Positions 35,419 through 43,489 of a stretch of DNA of 47,511 nucleotides are shown piece by piece. The notes below the pieces were generated by a model that saw only the letters and a program-made list of their open reading frames with translations, was not told where the DNA came from and did not search any database. The position numbers were made by a program, and so were the translations under genes. Source of the DNA: Terriglobia bacterium (GTDB taxonomy: Bacteria > Acidobacteriota > Terriglobia > Terriglobales > Acidobacteriaceae); the NCBI GenBank assembly GCA_021324365.1, contig JAJPJE010000111.1, forward strand, positions 1 to 47,511. The letters run 5' to 3'. Within the stretch, counting starts at the first letter, position 1. Each line of letters begins with the position of its first letter.

Positions 35419-35649
35419 CGCATTATCGGTAATCGTGGGTTGGTTACCATGACGAGCTTCGAAAACTGATTTAAGCAACACTTTGAAGTTTCGTGGATAC
35501 CCAAGGAAACGATATTGTTGGCTATAGCCACTCGTAAGGGTGCGAATGTCAAAGTCGCCGGAACTTAGTCAAACAGAGACGGCGCTGTAGGGTGTCCACG
35601 ACGCCCGGCTGAATATTTTCTCGGCCAGCAAATGCCCTTCGGAGAGGAA

Positions 35650-35772
35650 ATGCCGTGCAGTCCGCGCAAGAATGCCATCTGGCTGAGGATGTTTCACGAA
35701 TTGATCGAACTCCTGGAATGCGACCACAACAAGGACCGCCAGCACTTGGATAAGGTGGAGTTCGATGTATAA
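35650..35772 (+). CDS. 40-aa hypothetical protein
   Basis: Short frame from the ATG at 35650, with GGAGAGGAA directly before it. The translation has a basic start and a helical stretch (WLRMFHELIELLECDHNKD). The next small gene overlaps its stop (ATGTATAA). The overlap and RBS argue that it is real. Function unknown. Confidence 0.4.
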   Translation: MPCSPRKNAIWLRMFHELIELLECDHNKDRQHLDKVEFDV

Positions 35773-35902
35773 GGATAAAGCGAGCAGGGATGCCGGCAAC
35801 TGCCCCAACTGCAACAAGCCTTCAGCTTACGGAGCCTTCGATCTGCGTTATCAAGGTGATTGCCATCATCAATTCAGTCTGCGGCCTTTTTTTTTCCACT
35901 AG
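35765..35902 (+). CDS. 45-aa putative zinc-ribbon protein
   Basis: Starts at 35765 inside the end of the 40-aa frame. It reads NCPNCNKPSAYGAFDLRY and then DCHHQFSLRP, so C13, C16, C33 and H34/H35 could bind one zinc ion. Translation would be coupled to the upstream frame. A run of T at 35887-35895 encodes the FFF near its end. Function unknown. Confidence 0.4.
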   Translation: MYKDKASRDAGNCPNCNKPSAYGAFDLRYQGDCHHQFSLRPFFFH

Positions 35903-35944
35903 TACTCTATCTCAATAATCCAGAAAGCCCTTTGTGCTTATTGC

Positions 35945-36052
35945 ATGAATCAGATGGAATGTTTGGAAGAACGAACGGATGATTTGACCCAGAGAAATGT
36001 CTTATTCGAGAGAGGCGTCGCGCTGTACTCGGCGCGTCACGCATTAAAATAG
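35945..36052 (+). pseudogene. Truncated copy of the small helical protein at 26122
   Basis: 35 codons from the ATG at 35945 (MNQMECLEERTDDLTQRNVL). It matches the N-terminal 25 residues of 26122-26340 in pattern and in much of the DNA, then diverges and stops at TAG. It is probably a decayed duplicate, or a short paralogue if expressed. Confidence 0.5.
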
Positions 36053-36071
36053 CAGATAGCACCAGGATCGA

Positions 36072-36467
36072 ATGCAGCAACCACTCGACGATTTTACGAT
36101 CGCCCTCCCGCCCTCGACCGATATGGGCGCTTGCATCTTGAAAGTGTATAGCGACCTAGAGCGACTATGGAGGATGGTCGCGAGGTATGCGATGACCTCT
36201 CCCCTCACGATCACAGTACTCGATAACAAAGCTGAACGCGTGCGGTCGATTTGCGGCAATCATCGTCAAGCCACTAGCTGGGAACTAAAGAACGAAATCG
36301 AGCCGGCCGTGGCGCGTACCGCCGAGTTCCCGCTCACGATACGCGTGCAAGATGCCCGAGGAAATATTTTGAAATTGAGAGTGGAACTCGAACTAGCGGT
36401 GACTGACTCGGTTTGCGTCAGGCCCATATACCTATACTGGGAAAATTGGGGATTTGCACGCCGCTGA
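36072..36467 (+). CDS. Hypothetical protein
   Basis: 131 residues. The pattern (FTIALPPSTDMGACILKVY, SPLTITVLDNKAERV, FPLTIRVQDARGNILKLRVE) is mainly beta-strands and could be a small sandwich domain. No family recognised. A modest RBS (ATAGCACCAGGATCG) precedes the ATG. Confidence 0.45.
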   Translation: MQQPLDDFTIALPPSTDMGACILKVYSDLERLWRMVARYAMTSPLTITVLDNKAERVRSICGNHRQATSWELKNEIEPAVARTAEFPLTIRVQDARGNILKLRVELELAVTDSVCVRPIYLYWENWGFARR

Positions 36468-36490
36468 GCATTTAGCGATAATTTCGTCAA

Positions 36491-36616
36491 ATGGCGAAGA
36501 AGAATTCAGCAGCGGCCAAGAAGCGGACCAAGAAAGAAGGCGAACTGCGAGCGCGCAAACTGGCTGAAGCGCGATGGATTAAGGGGAAAAAGAAAGACAC
36601 CATCCCGAAGTCCTGA
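36491..36616 (+). CDS. 41-aa basic protein
   Basis: MAKKNSAAAKKRTKKEGELR, then RKLAEARWIKGKKKD. Very Lys/Arg/Ala-rich, as in small nucleic-acid-binding or histone-H1-like peptides. It lies 23 bases after the preceding hypothetical gene. No strong RBS. Confidence 0.4.
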   Translation: MAKKNSAAAKKRTKKEGELRARKLAEARWIKGKKKDTIPKS

Positions 36617-36716
36617 CTCGTTCCCAGCGCAATAAGCAGGCGAGAATCCCGTTGCAAATTGCGCAAGATCGGCTCCCGATCCCGAAAGTTCAGCTACGGC
36701 AGGTGTTGGTCCTTAC

Positions 36717-37124
36717 TCATGACTGAGCGACTGCTCCTTTGCCTTTCTCTGTCAGCGCGTAGAAGTCGCCACCCAACGCGTCCAGCATGCCTGCGCGTAC
36801 CAACTCATCAATAGCAGCTAGCACGCGCAGCCGTTCTTCAGGTTCGTTGCCCGCAGCCTCGAAGAGCACATGAAGGTCCAAGCGATCCTGCCCCATTTCT
36901 CCGAATAGTCGCAGAACCCGCAAGGAGAGAGTTGAGTTAGACGTCGCCCCGGATCCGTAGAAGCTGGCGACAACCTGATTCTTCGGTCGGTCGAAGACCA
37001 CAAACTCCCCTTCGTTGTGGTGTGAAAGCTTTTTCGCCAACCACTTTCCCGATTTCAGGTCCTTCGCGGCTTCAATCCAAAGCATCCTACCAGCCGCATC
37101 TCTCTTGAAGATATCGTGTGGCAT
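36717..37124 (-). CDS. Hypothetical protein with winged-helix-like C-terminus
   Basis: 135 residues from the ATG at 37124 (MPHDIFKRDAAGR); the frame is open to 37232, but the extra residues are low in coding character. Residues 60-135 (LSLRVLRLFGEMGQDRLDLH, ERLRVLAAIDELVRAGML, FYALTEKGKGAV) have the pattern of a winged helix ending in the TEKG wing seen in MarR/PadR-like proteins. It might be a regulator; the direct neighbour is hsp20 on the other strand. The family is not recognised. Confidence 0.55.
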   Translation of the reverse strand: MPHDIFKRDAAGRMLWIEAAKDLKSGKWLAKKLSHHNEGEFVVFDRPKNQVVASFYGSGATSNSTLSLRVLRLFGEMGQDRLDLHVLFEAAGNEPEERLRVLAAIDELVRAGMLDALGGDFYALTEKGKGAVAQS

Positions 37125-37285
37125 GGTCTTACGTCCGATGCAAATACGTAGCATCAAAAGTAGTCCAGCGCGTTTGGCCTTGCAAGAGCAGGATTTGGCA
37201 AAAGCTGATGAAGACTGAAAATTAATGGGCATAAAAGGCCGGCGAAACGCCTAAGGCTGCTTCGCCGCGAATCCAACGAGTGACG

Positions 37286-37359
37286 GTTAACTTATAGTGG
37301 TTAAGAATATAAAATGCTGTAAGATGCTACTTGACAAGATGAGTTAAGTAACTTAAGCT
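37286..37359 (+). promoter_or_regulatory. hsp20 promoter with GTTAA-type operator
   Basis: GTTAAC (37286) and GTTAAG (37300) lie upstream of TTGACA (37331-37336); after a 17-base spacer comes TAAGCT (37354-37359). The spacer holds GAGTTAAGTAACTTAAG (37341-37357), placed exactly like the operators in the promoters at 28739 and 41262. Confidence 0.65.
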
Positions 37360-37452
37360 GGCCAAGTACGAATAGAGGCAGACGGCAATCTGAGCTGACA
37401 CGAGTTATCTGAAAATTGCCCTTTGGCCAACTCTTAAATGGAGGGCACTGAA

Positions 37453-37947
37453 ATGAGAACAATCAATCGCTGGGAACAACCGTTCCGCGGGGCTACGACC
37501 CTGCGGGAACAGATCAATCGCGTGTTTGGCGATGTGGTGAGACGCACGGGCGAGGAGTCGAATTTGACCCCTTGGGCCCCGGAGGTCGACATCTACGAGA
37601 CCGAAAATGAACTGGTGGTCAAGGCGGACCTGCCGGATATGAATCCGCAGGACCTGGACATCCGCGTGGAGAACAACATCCTCACCATTCGCGGCGAACG
37701 CAAGTTCGACAAAAAGGTGAACGAGGACAACTACCTGCGCATCGAGCGCAGCTATGGCTCATTCAGCCGCAGCTTTTCGCTGGCGAACTCGGTGAAATCG
37801 GAGGCCATCAGGGCCGATTATCAGAATGGCGTCCTGACGCTAAGCATCCCGAAGCGCGAGGAAGCAAAGCCCAAGCAGATCAAGGTGAACGTGACAACGA
37901 ATCTGATGGGAACGCATGCGATGGCGGCGGTGGGTGGGGCTCGCTAA
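37453..37947 (+). CDS. Small heat-shock protein Hsp20
   Basis: 164 residues from the ATG at 37453, with GGAGGGCACTGAA before it. The alpha-crystallin domain spans about residues 42-140 (PEVDIYETENELVVKADLPD, LDIRVENNILTIRGERK, RSYGSFSRSFSL, ADYQNGVLTLSIPK). It should form ATP-independent holdase oligomers. The short variable C-terminus lacks a clear I-x-I motif; VNVTTNLMG stands in its place. Located within the stress region, with a promoter like those of cassettes A and B. Confidence 0.93.
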   Translation: MRTINRWEQPFRGATTLREQINRVFGDVVRRTGEESNLTPWAPEVDIYETENELVVKADLPDMNPQDLDIRVENNILTIRGERKFDKKVNEDNYLRIERSYGSFSRSFSLANSVKSEAIRADYQNGVLTLSIPKREEAKPKQIKVNVTTNLMGTHAMAAVGGAR

Positions 37948-37982
37948 AGAAAGCGATACGTAGTGCTGGGGGGAACATATCC

Positions 37983-38037
37983 GGGTTTCCCAGGAGTTGG
38001 CTTCGTAGTTGGTTTCCGACTGCTAGCCTGGGAACCC
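37983..38037. repeat. Large inverted repeat downstream of hsp20
   Basis: GGGTTTCCCAGG (37983-37994) and CCTGGGAACCC (38027-38037) can pair with one bulged base; the loop is 32 bases. There is no T run after it, so it may act in mRNA stability rather than as a simple terminator. Confidence 0.5.
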
Positions 38038-38149
38038 TCACCACGTGCCCGTTTGTAGAGTTACGCCCTGAAGAATGTTCATATCCTTGGCTCTGGGGAG
38101 CACACATCGCTAGGGTCGAGCGTGACCAGGGAAGTTGCGAGTTTGAGCC

Positions 38150-38350
38150 ATGACTCCCTCACTTTACGCACTCTTTTTCCGTGTCCGTAGTTTGCGTGGG
38201 TTCGTGCCTGTTTTGCTGAGAAAGTTGCTAGGGATGAAACCACGCGACGACGAGTTCGCGCCACAGCGGATGTGCCCGTCTTGTGGACTCATCACCCCGC
38301 GTTCCAAACGATATTGCTTGGAATGCGGCGAATCTCTCAGACCAGCGTAG
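38150..38350 (+). CDS. Small zinc-ribbon protein
   Basis: 66 residues. After an amphipathic, hydrophobic N-terminal half (FFRVRSLRGFVPVLLRKLLG), the end carries CPSCGLITPRSKRYCLECGE, a CxxC-x13-CxxC ribbon of the zinc-ribbon_2 kind. The N-terminal helix may attach it to the membrane. RBS weak. Function unknown. Confidence 0.55.
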   Translation: MTPSLYALFFRVRSLRGFVPVLLRKLLGMKPRDDEFAPQRMCPSCGLITPRSKRYCLECGESLRPA

Positions 38351-38376
38351 AAGTCGATGCGGAAAGGACAACTAAG

Positions 38377-38688
38377 ATGCCATTCAGTGGAAATTGTCAT
38401 TCGTTCGATTCGTCCACGTTGGATTCTTCGACGTTGAAGGCGCTAAATGATGTCGGGATGGTCTATGGGCTGTTTAAGGAAGACCTGCCATTCCGCCCCG
38501 ACCATTACACCTGTCTGTTTGTGGGACAGACCAACAACTTGAGGGCGCGCCTTCTTGAGCATTACAGCAATCGTTCGATTGCTGGTGTCACACATTTCTT
38601 TGCCGAAACCAGTGCGACCGAACAGCAGCAAAAGCTGCGTGAGAAAGAACTAATCGCTGAATTCAACCCATCCGGAAACAAAAACTAG
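38377..38688 (+). CDS. GIY-YIG-like nuclease domain protein
   Basis: 103 residues from the ATG at 38377, with GGAAAGGACAAC upstream. GMVYGLFKE stands for GIY and LFVGQTNNLRARLLEH for YIG-x(7)-R. The later KELIAEFNPSGN has the Glu and Asn expected at the end of the catalytic core. As a single small domain it resembles UvrC-like or YhbQ-like proteins. Both tyrosines of the classic motif are partly replaced (VYG and LFVG), so activity is uncertain. Confidence 0.7.
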   Translation: MPFSGNCHSFDSSTLDSSTLKALNDVGMVYGLFKEDLPFRPDHYTCLFVGQTNNLRARLLEHYSNRSIAGVTHFFAETSATEQQQKLREKELIAEFNPSGNKN

Positions 38689-38813
38689 CGAGGATTGCTA
38701 AACCGTGGTACGCGCTAAGACATGTACTTGAGGTTCGGATCCCCCCTCCACCAGTCCCTTTGGATTCGACCACATCAGGCCATATAAGCCATTGCAATAT
38801 ATGTAGTGGACGG

Positions 38814-39017
38814 TCACTTTCTCTTCACGAGCGCGAGATACTTACGGTGTTCTTTTGCAGCATCTCGTAGATGTTGAACGAGTTCTCGCAAGGCATGTTT
38901 CTTCTGTTCGTTTTCCAGGTCTGCGATCGTTACTTCCAACCTGCCGGCCCGCTCGTCGATCTTCTTCACTTCATCTTCGAGATAGTCGATATGAGTATTC
39001 CAGGAGTCTTCAACCAC
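38814..39017 (-). CDS. Small coiled-coil protein
   Basis: 67 residues from a GTG at 39017, with GGGGGAGGG before it; the frame is open to 39140, but that would overlap hflX. Nearly all helical with heptad patterns (IDYLEDEVKKIDERAGRLEV, HLRDAAKEHRKYL). It lies 59 bases downstream of hflX on the same strand and may be the end of the XRE-hflX transcript. Function unknown. Confidence 0.5.
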   Translation of the reverse strand: MVEDSWNTHIDYLEDEVKKIDERAGRLEVTIADLENEQKKHALRELVQHLRDAAKEHRKYLALVKRK

Positions 39018-39076
39018 TCTATTGCCCTCCCCCTCGCTGCGTTCCGCCACACCACACACGGAATTCGTCGGAGTTC

Positions 39077-40318
39077 TTACGACGCGAGCCGTCCTTTCAA
39101 CGCAGTAACGGTGCCGGAGTTCGCGTTTACCTTGAGACAAACGCCTTTGTCCTCGTAAGACTCGCTGAGCACGTGCATGTTCTTGCGGATGCCGGCGAGC
39201 ACGCCTTCCTTGCCGTAGGGAACGACGAGCTCGACCTGAGCCATGTCATCGAGAAAGAGACTGACGAGACGGGTGCGAAGTGCCTCGACGTCCTTGGGGT
39301 TCAGCGCGGACATCGCAATGGCCTCGGGGAACTCTTTTTTCAGCAATGCCTTTTGCGAAATATTAACGGCGTCGATTTTGTTTAGAATCAGAAGAGACCG
39401 GAGCTTTCCTGCCCCAATTCCTTCGAGCACTTCTTTCGTCACCTGAATGTGGGAGCGCAACGCCGGATCCGACGCATCCACGATGTGGAGCAGAAGGGAG
39501 GCGTCCAGCGCTTCATCGAGAGTCGACCTGAATGAGGCCACCAGATCGTGGGGAAGATTTCGAATGAAACCAACCGTGTCGGAAACGAGAATCCGAGGTT
39601 GAGTCTCCGGCTGCAACGCTCGCACGGTGGTATCCAGCGTCGCAAACAGCTGATCGGCCACGAGGACTTCGCTCGCGGTGAGCGCTCGCATGACTGAAGA
39701 CTTTCCGGCATTGGTGTAGCCGACGATGGCGACTTTGGGCAAACCATCGCGATGACGACGGCGCTCGGCTTGCTCTCGATGGACCACTTTGAGTTCTCGG
39801 TGCAGCGCGCTGATTCGGTCCCGCACTTCTCGGCGCTCGATCTCGTGAAAGGACTCGCTGACCCCTCGTCCGCCACGTCCCCCACCCTTTCGCTCTTTGG
39901 CCCCCGACACGCTCTCGCGGGGCGCGAGGTACTTGAGCCTTGCCAACTCCACCTGAAGGCGCGCTTCTTTGGTGCGAGCATGCCGATGAAAAATCTCGAG
40001 GATCACGGCCGGCCGATCGTAAACCCCCACGCCGGTCGCTTCTCTAATGTTTCTGACCTGTGTGGGGGTTAGTTCGTGATCGAATACCACGCTTTCGGCC
40101 TTGTAGGGAGCTTTCACGAGCTCGCTCAGCTGTTCCAGTTTTCCCGGACCGATGAGAGACGCGGCCGTAGGGGACTGTAGTTTCTGCGTGAGCGTTCCGA
40201 CGACGTCCCACCGCAGCGTTTCAATGAGTTGCCTCAGTTCCTGAAGCGACGCATCGTGCTCTTCGGCCGGTGTCTTCTGGAGATGCACATCGATAAGGAT
40301 GGTGGCCGGCCTACTCAT
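39077..40318 (-). CDS. hflX: GTPase HflX
   Basis: 413 residues. The N-terminal HflX domain (LTPTQVRNIREATGVGVYDR, LEIFHRHARTKEARLQVELA) is followed by a Gly-rich linker and the G domain. The G domain has G1 GYTNAGKSS, G3 DTVGF and G4 NKID. HflX binds ribosomes and splits stalled 70S ribosomes after heat or antibiotic stress. Its ATG overlaps the stop of the XRE regulator of cassette B (ATGA), so translation is coupled to that gene. This linkage is unusual compared with the common hfq-hflX context. Confidence 0.93.
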   Translation of the reverse strand: MSRPATILIDVHLQKTPAEEHDASLQELRQLIETLRWDVVGTLTQKLQSPTAASLIGPGKLEQLSELVKAPYKAESVVFDHELTPTQVRNIREATGVGVYDRPAVILEIFHRHARTKEARLQVELARLKYLAPRESVSGAKERKGGGRGGRGVSESFHEIERREVRDRISALHRELKVVHREQAERRRHRDGLPKVAIVGYTNAGKSSVMRALTASEVLVADQLFATLDTTVRALQPETQPRILVSDTVGFIRNLPHDLVASFRSTLDEALDASLLLHIVDASDPALRSHIQVTKEVLEGIGAGKLRSLLILNKIDAVNISQKALLKKEFPEAIAMSALNPKDVEALRTRLVSLFLDDMAQVELVVPYGKEGVLAGIRKNMHVLSESYEDKGVCLKVNANSGTVTALKGRLAS

Positions 40319-41202
40319 TTTCGACCCGAATTCTTACCCGGCGGTCGATGGTCCGCTCGAAAATGGAGCGGGTCTCTGAGGCTTTGCAACTCCCGGTAAT
40401 AATAAAGGGAAGTGGGGCGTTTCCCGTTGAACGTCAACTTCTTTAGAAGCTCGATCTCTTCCGTGGTGGCAGTTCCGCTGAGGGAACGATCCTTAAGGAA
40501 TTCTTTGAACCCCGGCTCTGGCTCTAGCTGGCCAGGCCCCGTTTCAACAAAAGCAAATTTCCTGGGATCTCCCGAAGCTATTCTTCGATTTAACACAATT
40601 TCCATACCGAAGGTCGTCAGATCAACGTCCCAGGATTCAATCAGTGGATCAAGAAAGGAAACGCAGTTTTCAGGCGACAAGCTGAAAACGTCTGTGTCCA
40701 GGAACTCCAGGAGGGTAACCCGCATTTGTTCGTAGCTTCGGCCGGCAAGTCGAGCCACCAAGTGCAGCCAGTTTTCGCTGTTCAATTCTTCTTTGACAAC
40801 CTTCTTGACCACGTCCAAAAGCTTTTGTGTAACGAGGCGTTCGAGCTCTCCGAAGGGCTGTTTCTCAAAGATTAGGCGCACCTGCTGTGCTTTATCAGCT
40901 GCGCACTTGCGGAGAATCAATTCTCGAATCTCTGCAAACATCGGCGCGGGCGGGCCTGCCAAGCCTTTCTTCAATTCCTCCCTGCGCTGATGCTCGGCCA
41001 GCTTCGCAAGCCTATCGCTCGGAAGCTTCAAGAACTTCGCCATTTTCTCGTAGATATCTGTTCGGTCAGGCGCGGGAGGCAGCTTCTTGCGAGCCAACAG
41101 CTGGGAAATGTAGGACTCCGTAACCCTCGCGGCGGTCGCGAGATCTTTTTGCTCAAGCCCCAATTCTTCCAGACGTCGTTTAATCACTAAGCAAACGTCC
41201 AC
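40315..41202 (-). CDS. XRE-family regulator, cassette B
   Basis: 295 residues from the GTG at 41202, chosen to match the GTG start of its paralogue; an ATG directly before it (41205) would leave GGAGG only two bases away. HTH at residues 1-60 (EQKDLATAARVTESYISQLL). Shared with 27679-28677 are FEKQPFGELERLVTQKLLDV, LEFLDTDVFSLS, SFLDPLIESWDVDL and LYYYRELQSLRDPLHF. It ends soon after DPLHF, without the long basic tail of copy A. GTTAAT lies between its RBS and the promoter region, suggesting autoregulation. Confidence 0.82.
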   Translation of the reverse strand: MDVCLVIKRRLEELGLEQKDLATAARVTESYISQLLARKKLPPAPDRTDIYEKMAKFLKLPSDRLAKLAEHQRREELKKGLAGPPAPMFAEIRELILRKCAADKAQQVRLIFEKQPFGELERLVTQKLLDVVKKVVKEELNSENWLHLVARLAGRSYEQMRVTLLEFLDTDVFSLSPENCVSFLDPLIESWDVDLTTFGMEIVLNRRIASGDPRKFAFVETGPGQLEPEPGFKEFLKDRSLSGTATTEEIELLKKLTFNGKRPTSLYYYRELQSLRDPLHFRADHRPPGKNSGRK

Positions 41203-41261
41203 CATGGCCTCCAGCAGGATTAACTGCATTACTTAAGTACAAAAATAATCGCAGATTGTAC

Positions 41262-41290
41262 TTGACAATGCAAGTTAATTCACCTAGATT
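41262..41290 (+). promoter_or_regulatory. Promoter of cassette B with GTTAATT operator
   Basis: TTGACA (41262-41267), 17-base spacer, TAGATT (41285-41290). AAGTTAATTCACC sits in the same part of the spacer as AAGTTAATTAACC in cassette A. AGTTAAC follows the -10 and GGTTAAT lies near 41334. Confidence 0.72.
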
Positions 41291-41379
41291 AGTTAACTGA
41301 CTGAGGGACTTGTTCAGAGCCTTAACCATAGGGGTTAATCTGAATCGCTCCTTTGGCATCGAGAACCAAGGAGAGTGTC

Positions 41380-41700
41380 ATGTTTGCACGCAGAGTCTAT
41401 ATGCATCTGAAGCCCAATAGCGTTGCGGAATTTACCCAGAGGCTGGAGAAGGATGTCCTGCCTCTCCTTCGAAAACAGAAAGGATTCCAAGACGAGATCA
41501 CGTTCGTTGGCCAAGGCGGCCGCGAAGCCTTCGCAATTAGTCTGTGGGACAAAGCGGAAAATGCCGAGACTTACAACCGCGGAACGTACCCAGAAGTGAG
41601 CAAGATTCTCGCCACAGTAGTTGAGGGAGCCCCTCAGGTTGAAACCTACGACGTCGCTAACTCGACGTTCCACAAGATCGCCGCTGCTGCCGCGGCCTGA
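41380..41700 (+). CDS. ABM-like (dimeric alpha-beta barrel) protein, cassette B
   Basis: 106 residues from the ATG at 41380, preceded by AAGGAGAGTGTC. It reads MFARRVYMHLKPNSVAEFTQ, GFQDEITFVGQGG, AISLWDKAENAETYNR, VETYDV; the same length as the copy at 28856 and clearly homologous throughout. Predicted single-domain ferredoxin-like fold; reaction unknown. Confidence 0.8.
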   Translation: MFARRVYMHLKPNSVAEFTQRLEKDVLPLLRKQKGFQDEITFVGQGGREAFAISLWDKAENAETYNRGTYPEVSKILATVVEGAPQVETYDVANSTFHKIAAAAAA

Positions 41701-41801
41701 AGCCACCACGCCTTTCGTGTGGATGGGGCGGGCTAAGTTCCGCCCCTTAAGTTGTGCGGCAAAAAGCGCTGAAGCACTCGAGATCTTAAAAGGAGAAACG
41801 T

Positions 41802-42068
41802 ATGTATTTTTTATCGTGGATCATCGTTGGGTTGGTTGCCGGCTGGTCGGCCGGAAAGATTCTCAAGGGTAGGGGATACGGTCCGTTGATGGACATTGCC
41901 ATGGGTATCTGCGGAGCCGTCGCAGGTGGATTGCTGGTGCGCTCCGTGGGTCTTGGCGCCTATCGGAGTGCCAGCTTTACGACTCTCGTTGCCATAATTG
42001 GCGCGGTTCTGCTGACCCTGCTAGCGGGCTTCGTGAACGGCAGAAGGGTTTACGTCCGTCAGCTCTGA
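41802..42068 (+). CDS. GlsB/YeaQ/YmgE-type small membrane protein, cassette B
   Basis: 88 residues with three membrane segments and the GWSAGKILKGRGYGP motif. The C-terminus LLTLLAGFVNGRRVYVRQL is nearly the same as in copy A (LLTLLAGFVNGRRMYARQV). AAAGGAGAAACGT precedes the ATG. Stress-associated inner-membrane protein family. Confidence 0.85.
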   Translation: MYFLSWIIVGLVAGWSAGKILKGRGYGPLMDIAMGICGAVAGGLLVRSVGLGAYRSASFTTLVAIIGAVLLTLLAGFVNGRRVYVRQL

Positions 42069-42212
42069 GCATCCAGGCACAACGAACGCCCGGGATCTTG
42101 GCCCAATCGCATGTAAGGATGCCAGCCGAAGCTATCAAGCTGTTATGAGTTCTGTCGCGAGCCATGGCTATTGTCAATTGATGCGTGCGTTTTCAAGCCC
42201 GAGGAAGCTCGA

Positions 42213-42596
42213 ATGTCAGACAACAACACCGCTGAAACCATCCTCATCAGGGAGAGCACGCTCTTGCCAGCAGGCTTGGCAGTCGTGAGTGAAGTTTTCT
42301 TGCCGCAGTGGAGAGTCGTCAAGAATCTTGATCACTCTACACTGGCTCGAAACATCGAGGGTGCGAATTGGACCTTCCTCTGCGTGGGTCGTGAAATCAG
42401 AACGACGGTCTTCGGTATTGACGACAAAAAAATGATCCTCAGGGCAATCAAGGAAATCTTGGCGAGACTCAAGTCGGAGAAATTCAATTCCTTGGAAATC
42501 ACCCGAGTGGCCTCGGTGGCCTCGAAGCGTTTCTCGGACGTTCGCTATATAACTGTTTCCGGCCAATCGAGGCTCATCCAAAAAGCCCTTGCCTAG
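42213..42596 (+). CDS. Unknown protein of the paralogous cassettes (copy B)
   Basis: 127 residues from the ATG at 42213, with GAGGAAG upstream. Homologous to 30501-31016 over almost its full length but without that copy's Ser/Gly-rich tail; it ends ITVSGQSRLIQKALA. No family recognised. Confidence 0.7.
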   Translation: MSDNNTAETILIRESTLLPAGLAVVSEVFLPQWRVVKNLDHSTLARNIEGANWTFLCVGREIRTTVFGIDDKKMILRAIKEILARLKSEKFNSLEITRVASVASKRFSDVRYITVSGQSRLIQKALA

Positions 42597-42746
42597 TCCA
42601 TGGTAAGGATTTTGTCTCGAGAATGCTTGCTGCTGGGCGGGAATCCGGCTGGGGCAGGGGCGGGGAACAGGGATCACGCAGACGCGGCCATAAAAGTGTC
42701 TACGGCTCTGATTGCGAGTTCTTAAGAATTCGTGGGAGATACAAAA

Positions 42747-43421
42747 ATGAAAACGCTACACAGCTCGATTCTTTGTCTTGTTGTCCTGCTCCTTACGGCG
42801 CCATTGCTTCGTGCGCAGGATTTTTCCAAGTATCGGCACTTTACCCTTGGAATGAACTTGGCTAGATTGCTGGAACGTACCGACCAAAAGATGGCCGATG
42901 TAAAGACGATTCATGGTCGTCCAGCACTAATTCAGGAGCTGACTTGGTGGCCGCCAAGCGCCCCGGCGACATCCCTTCGACCGGAGGGTGTCGAACAGAT
43001 TCTCTTCTCCTTCTACAATGGCGAGCTCTACAAAATTTCCGTGACCTATGATCCACCTTCCACGGAAGGACTCACTGAGCAGGACATGGTGAAGTCGATC
43101 TCGGCGAAATACGGTCGGGCCACAATTGTGGCGCCGGAAATCAATTCGGCGGCAAACGATCGATATGGCTCGAAGCAAACGCCCGTTGCGTCTTGGGAGG
43201 ATGAGCAACATGCCGTCAACCTTGTCCGTTTTTCTTTCAGCGACGCCTTAGGGCTGGTCGTTTTTTCAAAGCGAGTCAACACACAAGCCGAACTCGCTAT
43301 CGGGGAGGCGGTGAAACTCGACGAGCAAGAGGGCCCAAAACGGGAAGCTGATCGCCAGAAAAAACAAAAGGACGACCTAGAAGCGGCGCGGCAGAAGAAC
43401 CAGAAAAGTTTTCGGCCCTAG
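42747..43421 (+). CDS. Secreted protein of the paralogous cassettes (copy B)
   Basis: 224 residues from the ATG at 42747, with GGGAG nine bases before. Signal peptide MKTLHSSILCLVVLLLTAP with cleavage after RAQ. The mature part (DFSKYRHFTLGMNLARLLER, FSFYNGELYKISVTYD, STEGLTEQDMVKSIS) and the ending QKNQKSFRP follow copy A. Probably periplasmic, function unknown. groES follows after 68 bases. Confidence 0.8.
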   Translation: MKTLHSSILCLVVLLLTAPLLRAQDFSKYRHFTLGMNLARLLERTDQKMADVKTIHGRPALIQELTWWPPSAPATSLRPEGVEQILFSFYNGELYKISVTYDPPSTEGLTEQDMVKSISAKYGRATIVAPEINSAANDRYGSKQTPVASWEDEQHAVNLVRFSFSDALGLVVFSKRVNTQAELAIGEAVKLDEQEGPKREADRQKKQKDDLEAARQKNQKSFRP

Positions 43422-43489
43422 TATCGGCCTGGGGTTAAAGAGAGTTACTTGTTCGAGTTTTGGAACGGATTAAATGGAGGTCAACGAAA

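Noticed and set aside
39018-39140. Upstream extension of the coiled-coil gene
   Set aside because: It overlaps the end of hflX, and its residues lack the heptad pattern; the GTG at 39017 has a good RBS.
43422-43489. CIRCE element before groES
   Set aside because: No TTAGCACTC...GAGTGCTAA repeat occurs; only GTTAA/GTTAC-like words.
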